This document shows, piece by piece, positions 21,941 through 33,272 of a stretch of 64,000 bases of DNA. A program made the translations under genes and the position numbers. Position 1 is the first letter of the stretch. Every line of letters starts with the position of its first letter. Under the pieces are notes generated by a model. The model was not told where the DNA came from and searched no databases. It was given only the letters and a program-made list of their open reading frames with translations. Source of the stretch: Agelaius tricolor (lineage: Eukaryota; Chordata; Aves; Passeriformes; Icteridae); assembly GCA_023055355.1 (NCBI GenBank), contig JALJCS010000022.1, positions 12,958,501 to 13,022,500 on the forward strand. The letters run 5' to 3'.

Positions 21941-23721
21941 CAGTTCAGCCAGTGTGATGGAGCCAAACGTGCCAGAGACAAAAAGAGACCAAAAGGGATG
22001 GAGATGGAGACAGCTCTGCCTCGATCTGGGCTTCTCCAGGGCTGTGACAAGGGGACAACAGATGGGCGGAACCAGTGCGATGTTTAGGAAAACGTTTCAC
22101 TATCAAAATGTAAATAGAGAATTGTGTTTAATATTCAGCACAGCCTTATGGAAATTCCCAAACAAACAACGGCATAAAGCAAGGCAGTGCAAAGGATCTA
22201 TAAAAAGGAAACCAAAACAAATATAGAAGGAAACAAACGGAGAACAAGGCTGACCCCAATGAACCTGCATAAAGTCACTCTTTGCTTGTTTGTTACTGTT
22301 TATGCTGTTGGGCTGAGAATTAATGAAGCTGAGCACTAATCACGATTCAACCCATGGAATTATTTTAAATTTTAATATTCTGTGTGCATAGCTCAATTGG
22401 GCTTTCCCCTTTTAAATATTGTCCTCGATGCTTTCAAATGCGTTCATTGATCTGGACCCGTTTCACTGGCGAGCTAATACAGTTCATAAATTAAGGAACT
22501 CTTGTTTTAGAAACATCTCCTTGATCCATGGGCCATGGATATGGAGAGGAAGAATTTGGCACGAGGATGCTGAGTATAAATTGCTCTTTTGGAAGGAACT
22601 CTTACCAGCCAAAGTCTGGAGCCAGCAGGCAAGAAGAATTCACCTGAAGTGGACACAGCTCTTCGCTCTGGGATTAACTTGTTGCAGTTGCAAATGAATC
22701 ATGAAACCAGCTTTGGCAAAGCTGAGCCTGGGCCCGCGCTGGAACCGAAATAATGTATGTGAAAAACCTGAACTGGATTACGAGGCCATCTGGAATGCAT
22801 TGGCCGTCTGCATTAGGAGTAGCAGTTTCCTTGACAGAGGTTGTGAAATATTAGAATTCCTAATGGAAGAAATATGGCAGTGCAAAATGACACAAAAATC
22901 ACACAACCTCATTCCCTGACACGGAACAGTGAAAATGCGAATCTTTCTCTCAAGGGTGCTCTATCAATCCTTTGCAAACAAGGCACTTCAGCAGGCAGAG
23001 GAGGGGCTGACAGGGCTTAACCCTTCCCCACCACCAGGCAGGACAAGAGAGAGCTTCCCTCTTTGGGGAGGCCAGGCTGGGGAGAACACATGGCAATCGT
23101 AAATCCACACAGGAAATTCTTTCCAAAGCGGGGTACCTCCAGCACAGGCATCCCATGGCGCTGGAGACCCCAGGGACAGGCTCCTGCCCCTCTCACCCTC
23201 CTCTGGGGGATGTTCAGCTGCCTCCAAGGCCACTCCCTTGGCAAACCTTATCTGTGGGTGATGCCAAAGGCAGGGAGGAGCCAATGGACATATGGAAAGC
23301 AGCAAACACAGCATTGGGACGTCTGTAATTAACAGCAGAAATTGTGGCAAATTGCCCCTCAAAATATCCTATTTTTAACATTTGTGATGGAAGGTTAGCC
23401 TACACTTCAGAAGGCCTGACCCACAATAACATTTTGCTGCACTAACATTTCTGCCCCCTTGGTATTTGCATTCAAATGATGAATATTTTAATTTTGGTCT
23501 TAATGATTTCCCAGTAAAAATTCTAAGGCTGGGACCCTCCCCAAATGTGTATTTGCACAGTTGGTCACATCTACCTAGGAATAGCTCCATATACTTCATG
23601 TTTTACTCTTAAAATCACACTTTGTCCGCAGGTCAGCCATCCTACACCACAGTGCTGAATGCCTCCAGGTGTTTGGAAATACCAGAAATCTTGTGGCACA
23701 CCTGATGGAATTTAATATGTT
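21941..23721. other. Repeat-poor block
   Basis: No gene or transposon is recognised. A GC-richer stretch lies at 22970-23270. A POU octamer ATTTGCAT stands at 23464-23471. The 92-codon frame at 22419-22697 has no recognisable domain. Confidence 0.4.
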
Positions 23722-23753
23722 ATTTATTCATTGTTTATTAACAATGAATAAAT
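23722..23753. repeat. Perfect hairpin, 14-bp arms
   Basis: The arms 23722-23735 and 23740-23753 are perfect reverse complements (ATTTATTCATTGTT), separated by TATT. The loop-side sequence ttgtttattaacaa recurs at 23753-23766. The hairpin is AT-rich. It could be a small transposon remnant, a cruciform-forming site, or a slippage product. Confidence 0.8.
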
Positions 23754-23766
23754 TGTTTATTAACAA

Positions 23767-26580
23767 AATTTGTTAATTTACACTGAGGAGTACAAAAGGC
23801 ACTGCAGGTTATCAGATTTTTCTGAGTCAATTAGGAAATAAACAACAAAACAATAAACAATAAAAATTATCACAGATAATACTCTGAACAAAGTAATTTG
23901 GCCTCTGGACTCAGCATCATTTGCTTTAAACCAGGAGCTTATTCTAACTCCAGACAGTAAAAACTGGATAAATCCAAAGCTGCCATTTGCATTATCCAGC
24001 ATTAAATGACCCTCACTACCACAGAGGAAAGGTTAGAGGAGCTTGGATGTCCTGGCTGCTCTTCTGCCAGGACTTTATAGCCGTGGCCAGGCCAGCACTG
24101 CTCACCCTCCACATGGATTCACTGGAGTCATCTTGGATTAAATCCATCTTTAGAAGCACCTCCCTGATTTAGGAACCCCTAACATTTTTGGTTTCAAGTG
24201 CTTTTGGAAATCCCAGCCCTTGTCTCCCTCATTGTCATTTATAAGGCACACAAAGCTACTGTTTATTGCTACTTCCCTGCAGAAAAGGGAATAACTCCAA
24301 GATAGATTTTCTGTTTAGGAAATAGATCTGGGTTGAATTATTCAAAAAGGCTAACAATATCCAGCCCCAGAAAACTAAGGAAAGGCATAGAAGACTCCAG
24401 AGCTAAGGGGCTTTTATACAGCAGCCAATTGTTATGACTCCTTTTAATTAAATACAAATGAATTAATTGATATGAAGTACTGCTAGGCAATTATTTTGCT
24501 GACATTTTGTCTCTTTTGAGACATACTTGTTTACTGATTCTCTCATCTGCCAAATCTTGCCACCATTCTGCACTATTTTAAACATATGTTTAAAGAGTTA
24601 AAGCCAAGTTTGCGCTGTCAGAAACTTTTACATTAATTTCATATTTGTGTTAATGGTACGCAGATTAGGCCCAATAGTATTTACATTTTTTAATCCATCT
24701 CCCATCCCTAGGCCATCATTGTACATGAGATATTGCATCTTAATGAATTTTTCTGGTTAAAGATTCTTAAATAAATGAATAAATAAATAAGTAATGAAAC
24801 ACTGATTTTTATCTCACTGTACACAAGTTCACTGGTTGTTTGTTTGTTTTTTTTTTTCTTTCTGGTTTGCAGTGAAATATTTTCATCATTTTCTAAAGAT
24901 ATGCATGAAAGTACAAAAATGATGGCTGGTTTCAGAACAAACCTCCAGCAGCAGCCAGCAGTATATTACCCTTTACATAGGAGGTAAAATGGAAGGGTTA
25001 TCTGGAAAGCCATAACTGGCCCAAACAATTTTACATCCCCTGATCATTTGGGGGAATTGCTGAGCTGGAGTTTCTGTCTGGCACGTCCCCCAGCACCTGT
25101 GTGACCCATTTTTTGCAGTCACAGATGCCTCCCCCGGCAGTTCAAATGTGCAGGATGAGACCAAAAGCGACTTGAACCCTTTAGACAGCAGCAAGATGCG
25201 TTTCAGGATAGCATCCACAGGACCTTCCCACTGCTTTTGGTGTGGGATGGGCTCAGCTCTGTGGTCAGCAGCTCCTGGAAGCAGCAAGTCCTTGGAGAGC
25301 TGCTGGCTGTGAAGTGAGTTGGGCACACACAGGACTCCAGGACACCCAGGAGCTGAGCCCCTACCCTGTCAGGCCAGCAATAGCATCAGCTGGCAAGTTG
25401 TAGATCGGCCCATCTATGAGATACCTCTCTGTTGAGCACAGGAAAATAAATAGCAGGCTGGAGAGTAATTAATTTGACGTTGGTGAGCTAAATCAGCCCA
25501 GAGGAGCAGGGGGAGCCTTCAGAGACAGGTAACCTGAACCTGCCCACACACACTTAAAGAGCAAAGTACTCAAAAATGCTAAGGCAGTGTGAGTATTGAG
25601 ATATCAGTTGTCTTAGAATCACTATGTGTGTGTTGAACTCTGGGCTGAGTGCAGAGCAATTACTTCCATTCATGCAATTCTATTCCCAAAAAAATGGTCC
25701 AAGTGGCCAGATGGGGTCTTCTACCCCAATGTGGTCTCCTACCCCCAACACCACACCATTAAAATCAGCAGGATATGTTGAATACCTCCATATATAATAC
25801 AAAAAGTTAGCCTTTACAGCTAAAAAACTTCACATATTTTACTTACTTTTTTTGCTCACAGCTACTATAGAATTCCCATCTCTCCCCATTAAAAAGTCAT
25901 TAAAAAGTGGATTAAATTCCCCAAATTGTGCCATTGCAGGAGATATGAAGGTACCTGCTTTGGACTGCTGTGTGACAGAATGAGTCACATTTTTCAGCCT
26001 CTTCAGCCTCTAAGTCTGGAGTTTTACTTTCTCTAAGAGGGGAGTTCTGTGTTTTTGTACAAACTCTCAGATTTGGGACTTTGATATCCCCTGAGTGTGC
26101 CTGGTTTCTCTTAGGCAGTGGTTTGGGCTATCAGCAGCTCCTATAACTTTTCCCCCTGATCAAAGCACATGGATGGACAGGCACAAACAGGCTGGGGCAC
26201 AGTGCCTCTGTTTTCCCTATTTACCTATCGCCCAACCAGACATTTCTGCACATTAATCACACTTAGAAGACTTAGCAAAAGGCATCAGTCACTTAACAAA
26301 CTGTCCCAGATTTATCTGGGGGTAACAGATGACTGCTGACTATCTGGGCCTGCTACCCAGGGCTGCTGATGAAAGGCAGCGTGTGACCAGAGCTGCACAC
26401 AGGGCAAGAGGGACTTGGCTCTGCTTTCAGCAGCCCCCTAAAACAGAGATATAGGAAGAGATGGGGAAATGGAAACTACACAGATATTCCCCCTCCTCTG
26501 CATCCCCCCCAGGGACTTCTAACAATGATCAAGCCCTTTGGAAACTCCAGGCACTAGTGATTCCTGCCACTGCCTGGAAT
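23767..26580. other. Repeat-poor block
   Basis: No transposon is recognised. Simple sequence includes an (AAAT)n run at 24768-24791 and a T-rich run at 24835-24858. A POU octamer ATTTGCAT is at 23985-23992. The sequence GTCTCttttGAGAC forms a small palindrome near 24511. The 117-codon minus-strand frame at 24973-25326 has no recognisable domain. Confidence 0.4.
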
Positions 26581-27023
26581 GAGTTGCTGGAGCGTGTCCA
26601 GGGAAGGGAATGGAGCTGGGAAGGGTCTGGAGCCCCAGGAGTGGCTGAGGGAGCTGGAAAAGGGCTCAGCCTGGAGAAAAAGAGGCTCAGGGGGGATCTT
26701 ATGGCTCTGCACAACCCCTGACAGGAGGGAGCAGCTGGGGGGGATAGGGATCCTCTCCCAGGGATGAGAGGAAACTGCCTCAAGTTGCACCAGGGGAGGT
26801 TTAGGTTGGAGATCAGAAAAATTTCTTCCTGGAAAGCATTGTCCAGCCCTGGCACAGGCTGCCCACAGCAGTGATGGAGTGACCATTCATGAAGGGAATT
26901 AAAATATATGTAGATGTGGCTCCTGGGGACATGGTTTAGTGGTGGAGCTGGCAGTATGAGGTGAATGGTTGGACTCAGTATCTTAGAGATGTTTTCCAAC
27001 CTAAATGATCCCATGATTCTATG
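26581..27023 (+). mobile_element. CR1 LINE copy, about 440 bp, 3' complete
   Basis: This sense-strand copy includes the end of ORF2 ('gagaaaaagaggctcagggg' followed by gatcttatggctctgc) and the 3' UTR ('ctcaagttgcaccaggggag', 'gacatggtttagtggtgg'). It ends in 'gttttccaacctaaatgatc' and 'ccatgattctatgg'. It is the most typical full 3' region of the classical CR1 type in the window. It is 5'-truncated. Confidence 0.95.
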
Positions 27024-28514
27024 GATAAAGGGAAGAACAGGCTATGTGGATAATGCAGAGAACAAGGGTAACTGCCCAGAGTTCCACCTCAGTGCTTCAG
27101 AAATGGTACCACAACATCTCTTGGGGTGCAAAGCATGGCCCCATGCCCTGCTCTGAAACGAAAACCTTTCATGTGGCCGCCTTCTCCTGACCTAACTGTG
27201 TCCAACACCAAGCCTGGCTGGATTACTTCCACCAGCTAAGCCAGCAGAGCAATTTCTTTGGCTCACCAGGAATAAAAAAACCCTGGTGTTTCTGAAGCTG
27301 AAATTTCATCGTGAGTCTCCAGAGATCCCACGCATGAATAATGAAATAATCGTGTGTCCTCACTCGCTGCTCTGGCGTGTTCCCGTCTCTGCCAGCGCCG
27401 CCGCTGTTCCCGTTTTGCGCGGAGTCGGAACTGACGGATGAACCGTGGTCCAGCCCCAGTCCTGGCAGGGGAAGCCCTGTAATCACAGCTGACACGGGGG
27501 ATGAAGTTTATCTCCCAGCAAGACATTGGGAAGACATTTCAGACATTTCCTTTTTTTTTTTTTTCTAATTTAGCTCACCCTGTCCCACTTTTCTTTCTTA
27601 AACCTTCTTGGCAAGAACAAGAGAAGCCCCATTTAACCCAACCACGGGCAGGAATCACAAATTTCTCTGCATGGATTCACAAATTAACTCCACAGGTTCA
27701 CAAAATTCTCTAGGACAGTGGGCCAGCACTGGAATTTTCTTCCCAGACCCCCCCACCATGTTCCCCAGTGCCCATTGTTGTCACACCCAAGAGCAAGATG
27801 GTCCCGTTAATCAATCGTACCTTGGCACTGCAGCTTTATGTGTGTGTTTCAAGCCTTTACAATACAATAAAATTTACAGCTCGTATAATTAAGAATATGC
27901 CAGATTAAACAAATTAAAGCTCAGCCTTGAAAGCAAAAGCTCTATTTGATCAAGACATTCATGCGGGAAAGAAATTTCAAATTCAGATCAACATTGTCTG
28001 AAGGCTCAGAACACAAAAGCTGTATAGGAGTGGCTGAGGGCTACTCCGAGACCTATTTCATAACCTCAAGGTACCATTCATGGCATGGGGCACCAGAAGG
28101 TCACAAAGAATAATTGAGTGCAAGGGTTAGTTGGAGATTTGTGGGGAAGCCAAGCTGTTCCAGCAATTTTTGATTTTTTTTTTTTTAATTCCGTGAAAGT
28201 AAAAAATAATAACTTGTCTTGAAATTTGCATTCATGAAAGGCTTTTTGTCCCTCTGGTGTCTTCCTGGCCATAAGAGCATGGAGCAGAGGAGAAGGGAAG
28301 CCCAAAAACCCAGAGACAGCCCATGGAAGGAGCCCTCAAGAGGGATTTGGAGAGTCTCCCCACCCAGGATTCTATCTCTGCTTGGCTCTGTCTGACATTT
28401 GACTCCAGGAGCACTTCCACAACCTTATTTAAGCATTTCCCAGTAGATTTGGGATGAGGGAGAGTGCTCCAGCTGGGGGAGAGCAAAGTGGGACCAGACT
28501 ATTCAGCTTGTCTT
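27024..28514. other. Unique block with a small CpG-rich patch
   Basis: CpGs cluster at about 27364-27450 (ccagcgccgccgctgttccc, gttttgcgcggagtcgg). A T-run lies at about 27550-27564 and a T-rich run at about 28169-28184. A POU octamer ATTTGCAT is at 28224-28231. No exon or gene is recognised. Confidence 0.4.
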
Positions 28515-29128
28515 CCACACCCTGATCATCTTCATGGCCTCCTCCTACCTCCTCCCACAGGTCCTTTCTGCTGTTGGGGTCCAGAGCTGGATGCAGTGAT
28601 CCAGGTGGGGTCTCATGAGAACAGAGAACAGAGGAGAAGAATCACCCCTGCTGACCTGCTGGTCACACCTACTCAGCTGCAGCCCAGGGTATGTTTGGCT
28701 TTTTGGGTTGCAAGTGCATAATATTGGGTCATGTTGAATTTCTCATCCACCAACACCCCAAAATCCTTCTCCTCAGGGCTGCTCTCTGTCCAGTCTCCTC
28801 CCAGCCTGTGTTTGGGCTTGGGGTCACCCTGTCCCAGCCGTAGGAACTTGGCCATACTGACCCCCCTGAGGTCCAGGCTGTCCAGGTCTCTCTGGATGCC
28901 CTATCCCTTCCCTCCACACAGCTCTGTGCCATTGGCAAACTGGTTAAAGGCGCATCAATCCCACTGCCCCTGGCACCAACAGAGCTGTCAAACAGCACTT
29001 GGGCCAGTCCTGGCCCCTGAGGACACCACTGGGTTTCCCCTTGGACATTGACACCATGACCCTCTGAGTGGGACCAATCAGCCAATTGGTCCATCTGTCA
29101 AATCCATGTCCACCTGTCAAATTCATGA
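28515..29128 (-). mobile_element. CR1 LINE ORF2 fragment (reverse transcriptase region)
   Basis: On the minus strand this covers the palm-to-C-terminal part of the CR1 reverse transcriptase. The stretch CPQGPGLAQVLF (about 29000) corresponds to the conserved GVPQGSVLGP motif. The stretch SSPEEKDFGVLVDEKFN (about 28730-28790) is a near-perfect CR1 signature. The catalytic box, FADD in CR1, reads FANG here at about 28945-28956, so both aspartates are lost. The two parts lie in different frames. The 5' edge carries a short internal duplication (gaatttgacaggtggacatg, then gatttgacagatgg). The 3' UTR is absent, so this copy is not 3'-anchored. Confidence 0.92.
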
Positions 29129-29232
29129 AGATAAAATTTCTCAAGGTTCACCTCCTTATTTTCCTTTACGGCATTTTTCAGATAATAATTTTTTGTTTTC
29201 ACTCAGTTTCTCTTCCTCCACATCAGAAATGG
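29129..29232. other. Unique spacer
   Basis: AT-rich spacer between the CR1 ORF2 fragment and the hairpin. Confidence 0.4.
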
Positions 29233-29274
29233 ACTTTTCTAAAATGTAAAGAAAAGTTTACATTTTAGAAAAGT
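29233..29274. repeat. Perfect hairpin, 18-bp arms
   Basis: The arms 29233-29250 (ACTTTTCTAAAATGTAAA) and 29257-29274 are perfect reverse complements around the loop GAAAAG. TTTACAT then recurs with its complement at 29274-29280 and 29283-29289, giving a second smaller stem. The perfect match over 18 bases suggests a recent origin or a selected structure. No transposon family is recognised. Confidence 0.85.
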
Positions 29275-29289
29275 TTACATAAATGTAAA

Positions 29290-30007
29290 GAGGCTTCTGC
29301 TCTCTGTAGGATTCTTCAAAAGGCCAGAACACAGATGGCAAAAAAATATGAACACCAAGTCTTGGAATCCAACACTGAATATTGAATTGTGCAAAAAAGA
29401 TTCTTGCTTCATCAAACAGGACACCAATGACAAAAATAGAGGGCTGGAAACAGCACAACCCTGGATCTGTGCAGGAAATTTCCCTCCTTCCTGTTCACCA
29501 TCATTCTTTGCACACAAAGTTCAATGAACAAAAAGTTTTGCACTGCTGCAAAATGACTCTACTATAGATTTTCAGAATCATCTGAGACACTTATTTTAGA
29601 AAAGCTCCAAGGTCAGCAGCAATCTCCTTTTTCCCATTTGTTCCCCAAAAGCTGTGCATGATATTGGCAATAGCTATATATATTACTGAGTATCTATAAA
29701 TATAAAAAATATTTGGTTCTGTTTTGAAATCATGTTTCATATGCAGTTTGTGCTCGATTTCAATAAACATCTAATTAAGATAGATTTTTTTCAGCCAGTG
29801 CTCTTGCAAATTCTATTTATTTAGCTGCTTCACATACTGCAGGCTATCAAAACTGCAAGTTCAGCAGAAAGATATTTTCAGGCAAAAGAGGTGAAAGGGG
29901 GACCAAGACAAATGGCAAATTTGACTTCAAATAAAGCAAGAATTCTGATGGTGTTTAAAGGTGCACATTACCTCTTTAGGAGCAGGTGTTTGGCACTTTT
30001 TGGGTGT
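29290..30007. other. AT-rich unique block
   Basis: No gene or repeat is recognised beyond AT-rich low complexity near 29660-29720. Confidence 0.45.
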
Positions 30008-30100
30008 GGTCATGGTGAATATGATGGTGCTGGTTGAAGGTTGGGCTTGATGATCTTGGAGGTCCTTCCCAACCACAATGATTTTTTGTGACTCTGTGAT
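30008..30100 (+). mobile_element. CR1 LINE terminal fragment
   Basis: This is a short sense CR1 3' end: 'gttgggcttgatgatcttgg', 'aggtccttcccaaccacaat', 'gattttttgtgactctgtga'. Only about 90 bases remain. Confidence 0.88.
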
Positions 30101-31111
30101 CACATTCCCACCTTTCACTTGTCATTCCATCAGCCTGGTGTTAAATTGCTTCTATCCCACCAAAAGATTTCAAAACAAAACCATTCCTTACTTCTACCCT
30201 TATTCACTCATTTAGACCCTCAATGGACTTTTCCCTCACTCCCCATTGGAAGGTGTGAGGGAGAAACAGCAAAACCAATAATGTGGACAACAGGATTTCC
30301 AAGTCCCCAATAGCTTGGCTAAAAAAACCCCAAGACTTGAATCTTGGATTTATGATGTTCTGGAACTGGGTTTTCTATTTGAGTTTGGGAATAGAATTAA
30401 AAAGACTTCAGGTTTGAACCACTGAATATTTGCATATGGCAAGTGTGAGTCAGAATAAAAAAAAATTATTACTGATATTCAGCACATTGTTGTCCTTGTG
30501 CACAAAACTAGAAATTCCACTAAATGTAGCTACAATTTTCAGAACTTCCAAACACTCTGAACTAATAATATTTTTGCTGTTTTATAACACCCAGTCTATT
30601 TTTCCCATCATTTAAACACAGAAAGAAAACATCTTATTTCCTTATTTAGCAGACTTGGAAAACCATTATCAATCATCAAAAATATGTATTAGACACATTT
30701 ATTCCCCTGACAAATTTATGCCAGAAAACTGATAGACTTATTATAGAACCTCTTCCCACAACAACAAAAAAAAATAATCCATAGTTTCATGTGATTCACT
30801 CTCTGTCTTACAATTTGGGAAACAAAATCTTTATCCAACAGCACAGCCCTTGGAGCCAATATCTGAGAAAAAATCTTTTCTCTGTTAAGTTCCCATATTG
30901 AAAACATCATAAAGGTATTATCATCCACTATGACTATCTGAAACTCTAAAAAAGTAACTGTATTAAATGGATTTTTTTAATTCCCGTCTGTTCCAGTAAT
31001 CAGTAAAGCAGATTTAAATCTGCTTTTTTTTCTATCATTATTAGGAGAGAAGAAGAGCCATAAAGCCCATCTTTTGAGGATGTAATTTATTACAAAAGTT
31101 TCATTGCAGTT
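30101..31111. other. AT-rich unique block
   Basis: No gene or repeat is recognised. A POU octamer ATTTGCAT is at 30428-30435. Confidence 0.45.
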
Positions 31112-31460
31112 TTGTTTTTGGGTTTTTTTCCCCCATCTCTGCTGATCAGGATTTGTAATAATACACTTATTGTAGCCGATGTTGGGAATCCATCCTTTGT
31201 AATTCTTCTTGACATAATTGCAGCTTTTGACACACTCAATCGTGGGATCCTTCTAAACCATCTTGAAAAATATGTTGGTCTTTCAGGTTCGGTTATTCAG
31301 CAGCTCAAATCTTATTATAACCATCGACTACAGTTTGTTAATATAATTTCTCCCCATTCCTCCTCTTACATTGTCATCTGGAGTCATCTGTTACAATGTC
31401 ATCTGCAGTCCCTCAGGGAGCTGCTCCTGGTTCCATGTGCTCCTTTATTTACCTGCAGCC
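31112..31460 (+). mobile_element. L2/Maui-like LINE reverse-transcriptase remnant
   Basis: The plus-strand frame reads NPSFVILLDIIAAFDTLNRG then ILLNHLEKYVGLSGSVIQQL (about 31169-31310). This corresponds to the conserved LLDLSAAFDTVDH...LL..L...VGLSG region of L2-type LINE reverse transcriptases. It includes the first catalytic aspartate in the AFDT box. About 80 codons carry no stop. Near 31400 the next motif is present in another frame (VPQGAAPG for VPQGSVLGP), so the gene is frameshifted there. Similarity fades after about 31470. L2-type elements are old and rare in birds. A related CR1-superfamily clade is an alternative. Confidence 0.75.
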
Positions 31461-31616
31461 TTCAGGAGCTGCAAACCCCAGCCAGGGAGACCTGGGCTCT
31501 CCTCTCACGCTCCTGCTGCCACCCAGCCCTTTCATTCTCCACTCCTTCTGCCTATTCATTTCATCAATATTCTAATGCTTCTCCCTCCTGCTCAGCTGCT
31601 TCGGTGAGCCCCAGTT
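31461..31616. other. Possible downstream continuation of the L2-like remnant
   Basis: The sequence stays open to 31618 in the original frame but no longer resembles reverse transcriptase convincingly. It may be decayed LINE sequence or unrelated DNA. Confidence 0.3.
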
Positions 31617-31645
31617 AAAAATAAATAAATAAATAAATAAATAAA
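31617..31645. repeat. (AAAT)n microsatellite
   Basis: About seven copies of aaat/ataa units. It follows the L2-like remnant by about 150 bases, but a connection as an element tail is not shown. Confidence 0.9.
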
Positions 31646-32445
31646 CAAAAAGGAATGTTTTTTAAACATTTTGAAACTGTACCCCAGACAGAGAGAGGCA
31701 AACCAAGTTTTTGATTGCATACCTTTTCCACAGCCAGGTGATTCATATTATTGTGCTTTTCAATTCCAAAATTGCTTTATTTATTTATAAATTTCCACAT
31801 ATTTGAGCATGTAAAAATGCCCAACAATACCATAAAACCTCAACTAGAAGCTATAAAAAAAGGCATGAAGGAGAGAAAAGGAGCAAAGCAAAGCAAAAGG
31901 AAAATTCAGCTTGGAGCTGCATCCAAATTCCAGAAGCCAGATTTTTATTTATGACACCACCTCTGTACAATGGCACCAGAATCAACTTTAATGGATAATA
32001 TTACCACACATTCCCCATAAAAACCAACCAGGAGCTGTTTTTCCAGAAACACCAGGGACCCACGGCTCCCACAGAGTTTAGTGGGCTACACCAAACACCT
32101 GGAGCTTCAAAAATCCAACCTAACCCTTGTTAACACAGATACTTCTCCTTCCTCCTGCTTGGCAGTAAAGCATTAGCTGGAAAAGGAAATATGCTAGGGA
32201 GTAAGAAAGAGAAGTAGCCATCTCTTTTTCACCTGCAAATGGGCAATTTCTGATTTTCAGGGAGGGACATTGTTGGAATGTTGTACAGAGTCCTTTTTCT
32301 GTTCTTCCAGATTTATCTGGTGTTCTCAAATTGCCCTGGTTAAGTGAATCTTCCAGTCTGGACAAAACTGCTGGCTGGGAATGTCAACATCAAATGCCTT
32401 CTTCTTAACTAAATCTTTTTCTGCTTCCAAATCTCTGGAAGATAA
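31646..32445. other. Unique AT-rich block
   Basis: No gene or repeat is recognised. Confidence 0.45.
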
Positions 32446-32569
32446 TAACAAAATGTAACAAACCAAACAAAGCAAATCAAAATAAACCAAAAGGAAGAAA
32501 AACAAATCAAATCGAAACAAACCAAACCACAACAAAGAAAAACAAATCAAACCAAAACAAAACAAAGGA
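32446..32569. repeat. Degenerate A/C-rich repeat (CAAAAC/CAAATC-like)
   Basis: About 124 bases are built of variants of aaacaaa, caaatca and aaccaaa, with hardly any T. The longer word agaaaaacaaatcaaa occurs twice (about 32497 and 32537). It is a decayed tandem repeat. The minus-strand frame rich in Phe, Leu and Cys is a by-product. Confidence 0.85.
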
Positions 32570-32704
32570 TTTTAGCCATTTCTTTAGGAAACTGCTGTCC
32601 ATTTCTTCTCTTTTCCACCACCTTTTTGAGAGGGATTTGACCACATGTGTCCTTTTGACCCCCTCAAAATCATAACCTGAGTGAATTCATCCACTCCCCT
32701 GTTT
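32570..32704. other. Unique spacer
   Basis: No repeat or gene is seen. Confidence 0.4.
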
Positions 32705-32870
32705 GCCCAGAGCAGCTGGGGCTGCCCCTGGATCCCTGGCAGTGCCCAAGGCCAGGCTGGACACTGGGGCTGGGAGCACCTGGGACAGTGGGAGGTGTCC
32801 CTGCCATGGCTGGGGTGGCACTGGGTGGTCCTTAAGGTCCCTTCCAACCTGAACCATTCCATGATCCATC
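32705..32870 (+). mobile_element. CR1 LINE fragment, songbird-like, 3' complete
   Basis: Sense copy: 'gcccagagcagctggggctg', 'ccaaggccaggctggacact', 'aaggtcccttccaacctgaa', ccattccatgatcc. It shows the complete 3' terminus and about 165 bases of the 3' UTR. Its likeness to the copies at 17271-17876 and 38858-39425 suggests the same young family. Confidence 0.95.
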
Positions 32871-33142
32871 CTCACTCTGTGGAACAGGTGCTTCTAAACC
32901 CCGAGAAATTCTTGAAACCTGTTTTGTTGAAATTAGTCTTCTGTCAGCTTTATTTTGTTGTTACAAATATTTCCATTTTTCACAGTTTAATGATTCCATT
33001 TCATTCCTGCTCTCCTCTGCTGTGTACAAATTCAGTGGCACTCCTGGGAAGAAAGGTATAAAGAGAAAAACTTCTGGATTTGGTTTTCATATGCATGTTT
33101 ATAAATCAAGCAGTTTAAAAGTAATATCTAAATAAAATAGAG
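32871..33142. other. Unique spacer
   Basis: AT-rich sequence between two CR1 copies that lie in opposite orientations. Confidence 0.4.
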
Positions 33143-33272
33143 ATCATAGACTCATGGAATAGTTTGGGTTGGAAGGGGCATAAAGGCTCATCCAGATCCA
33201 CCTTCTGGCATGGGCAGGGACATCTTCCACTATCCCAGGGTGCTCCAAGCCCTGTCCAACCTGGCCTTGAAA
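33143..33272 (-). mobile_element. CR1 LINE fragment, 3' end
   Basis: This is an antisense 3' end: 'catggaatagtttgggttgg', 'gggcagggacatcttccact', 'ggtgctccaagccctgtcca'. It stops abruptly after 'ccttgaaagtaaa'. Confidence 0.95.
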
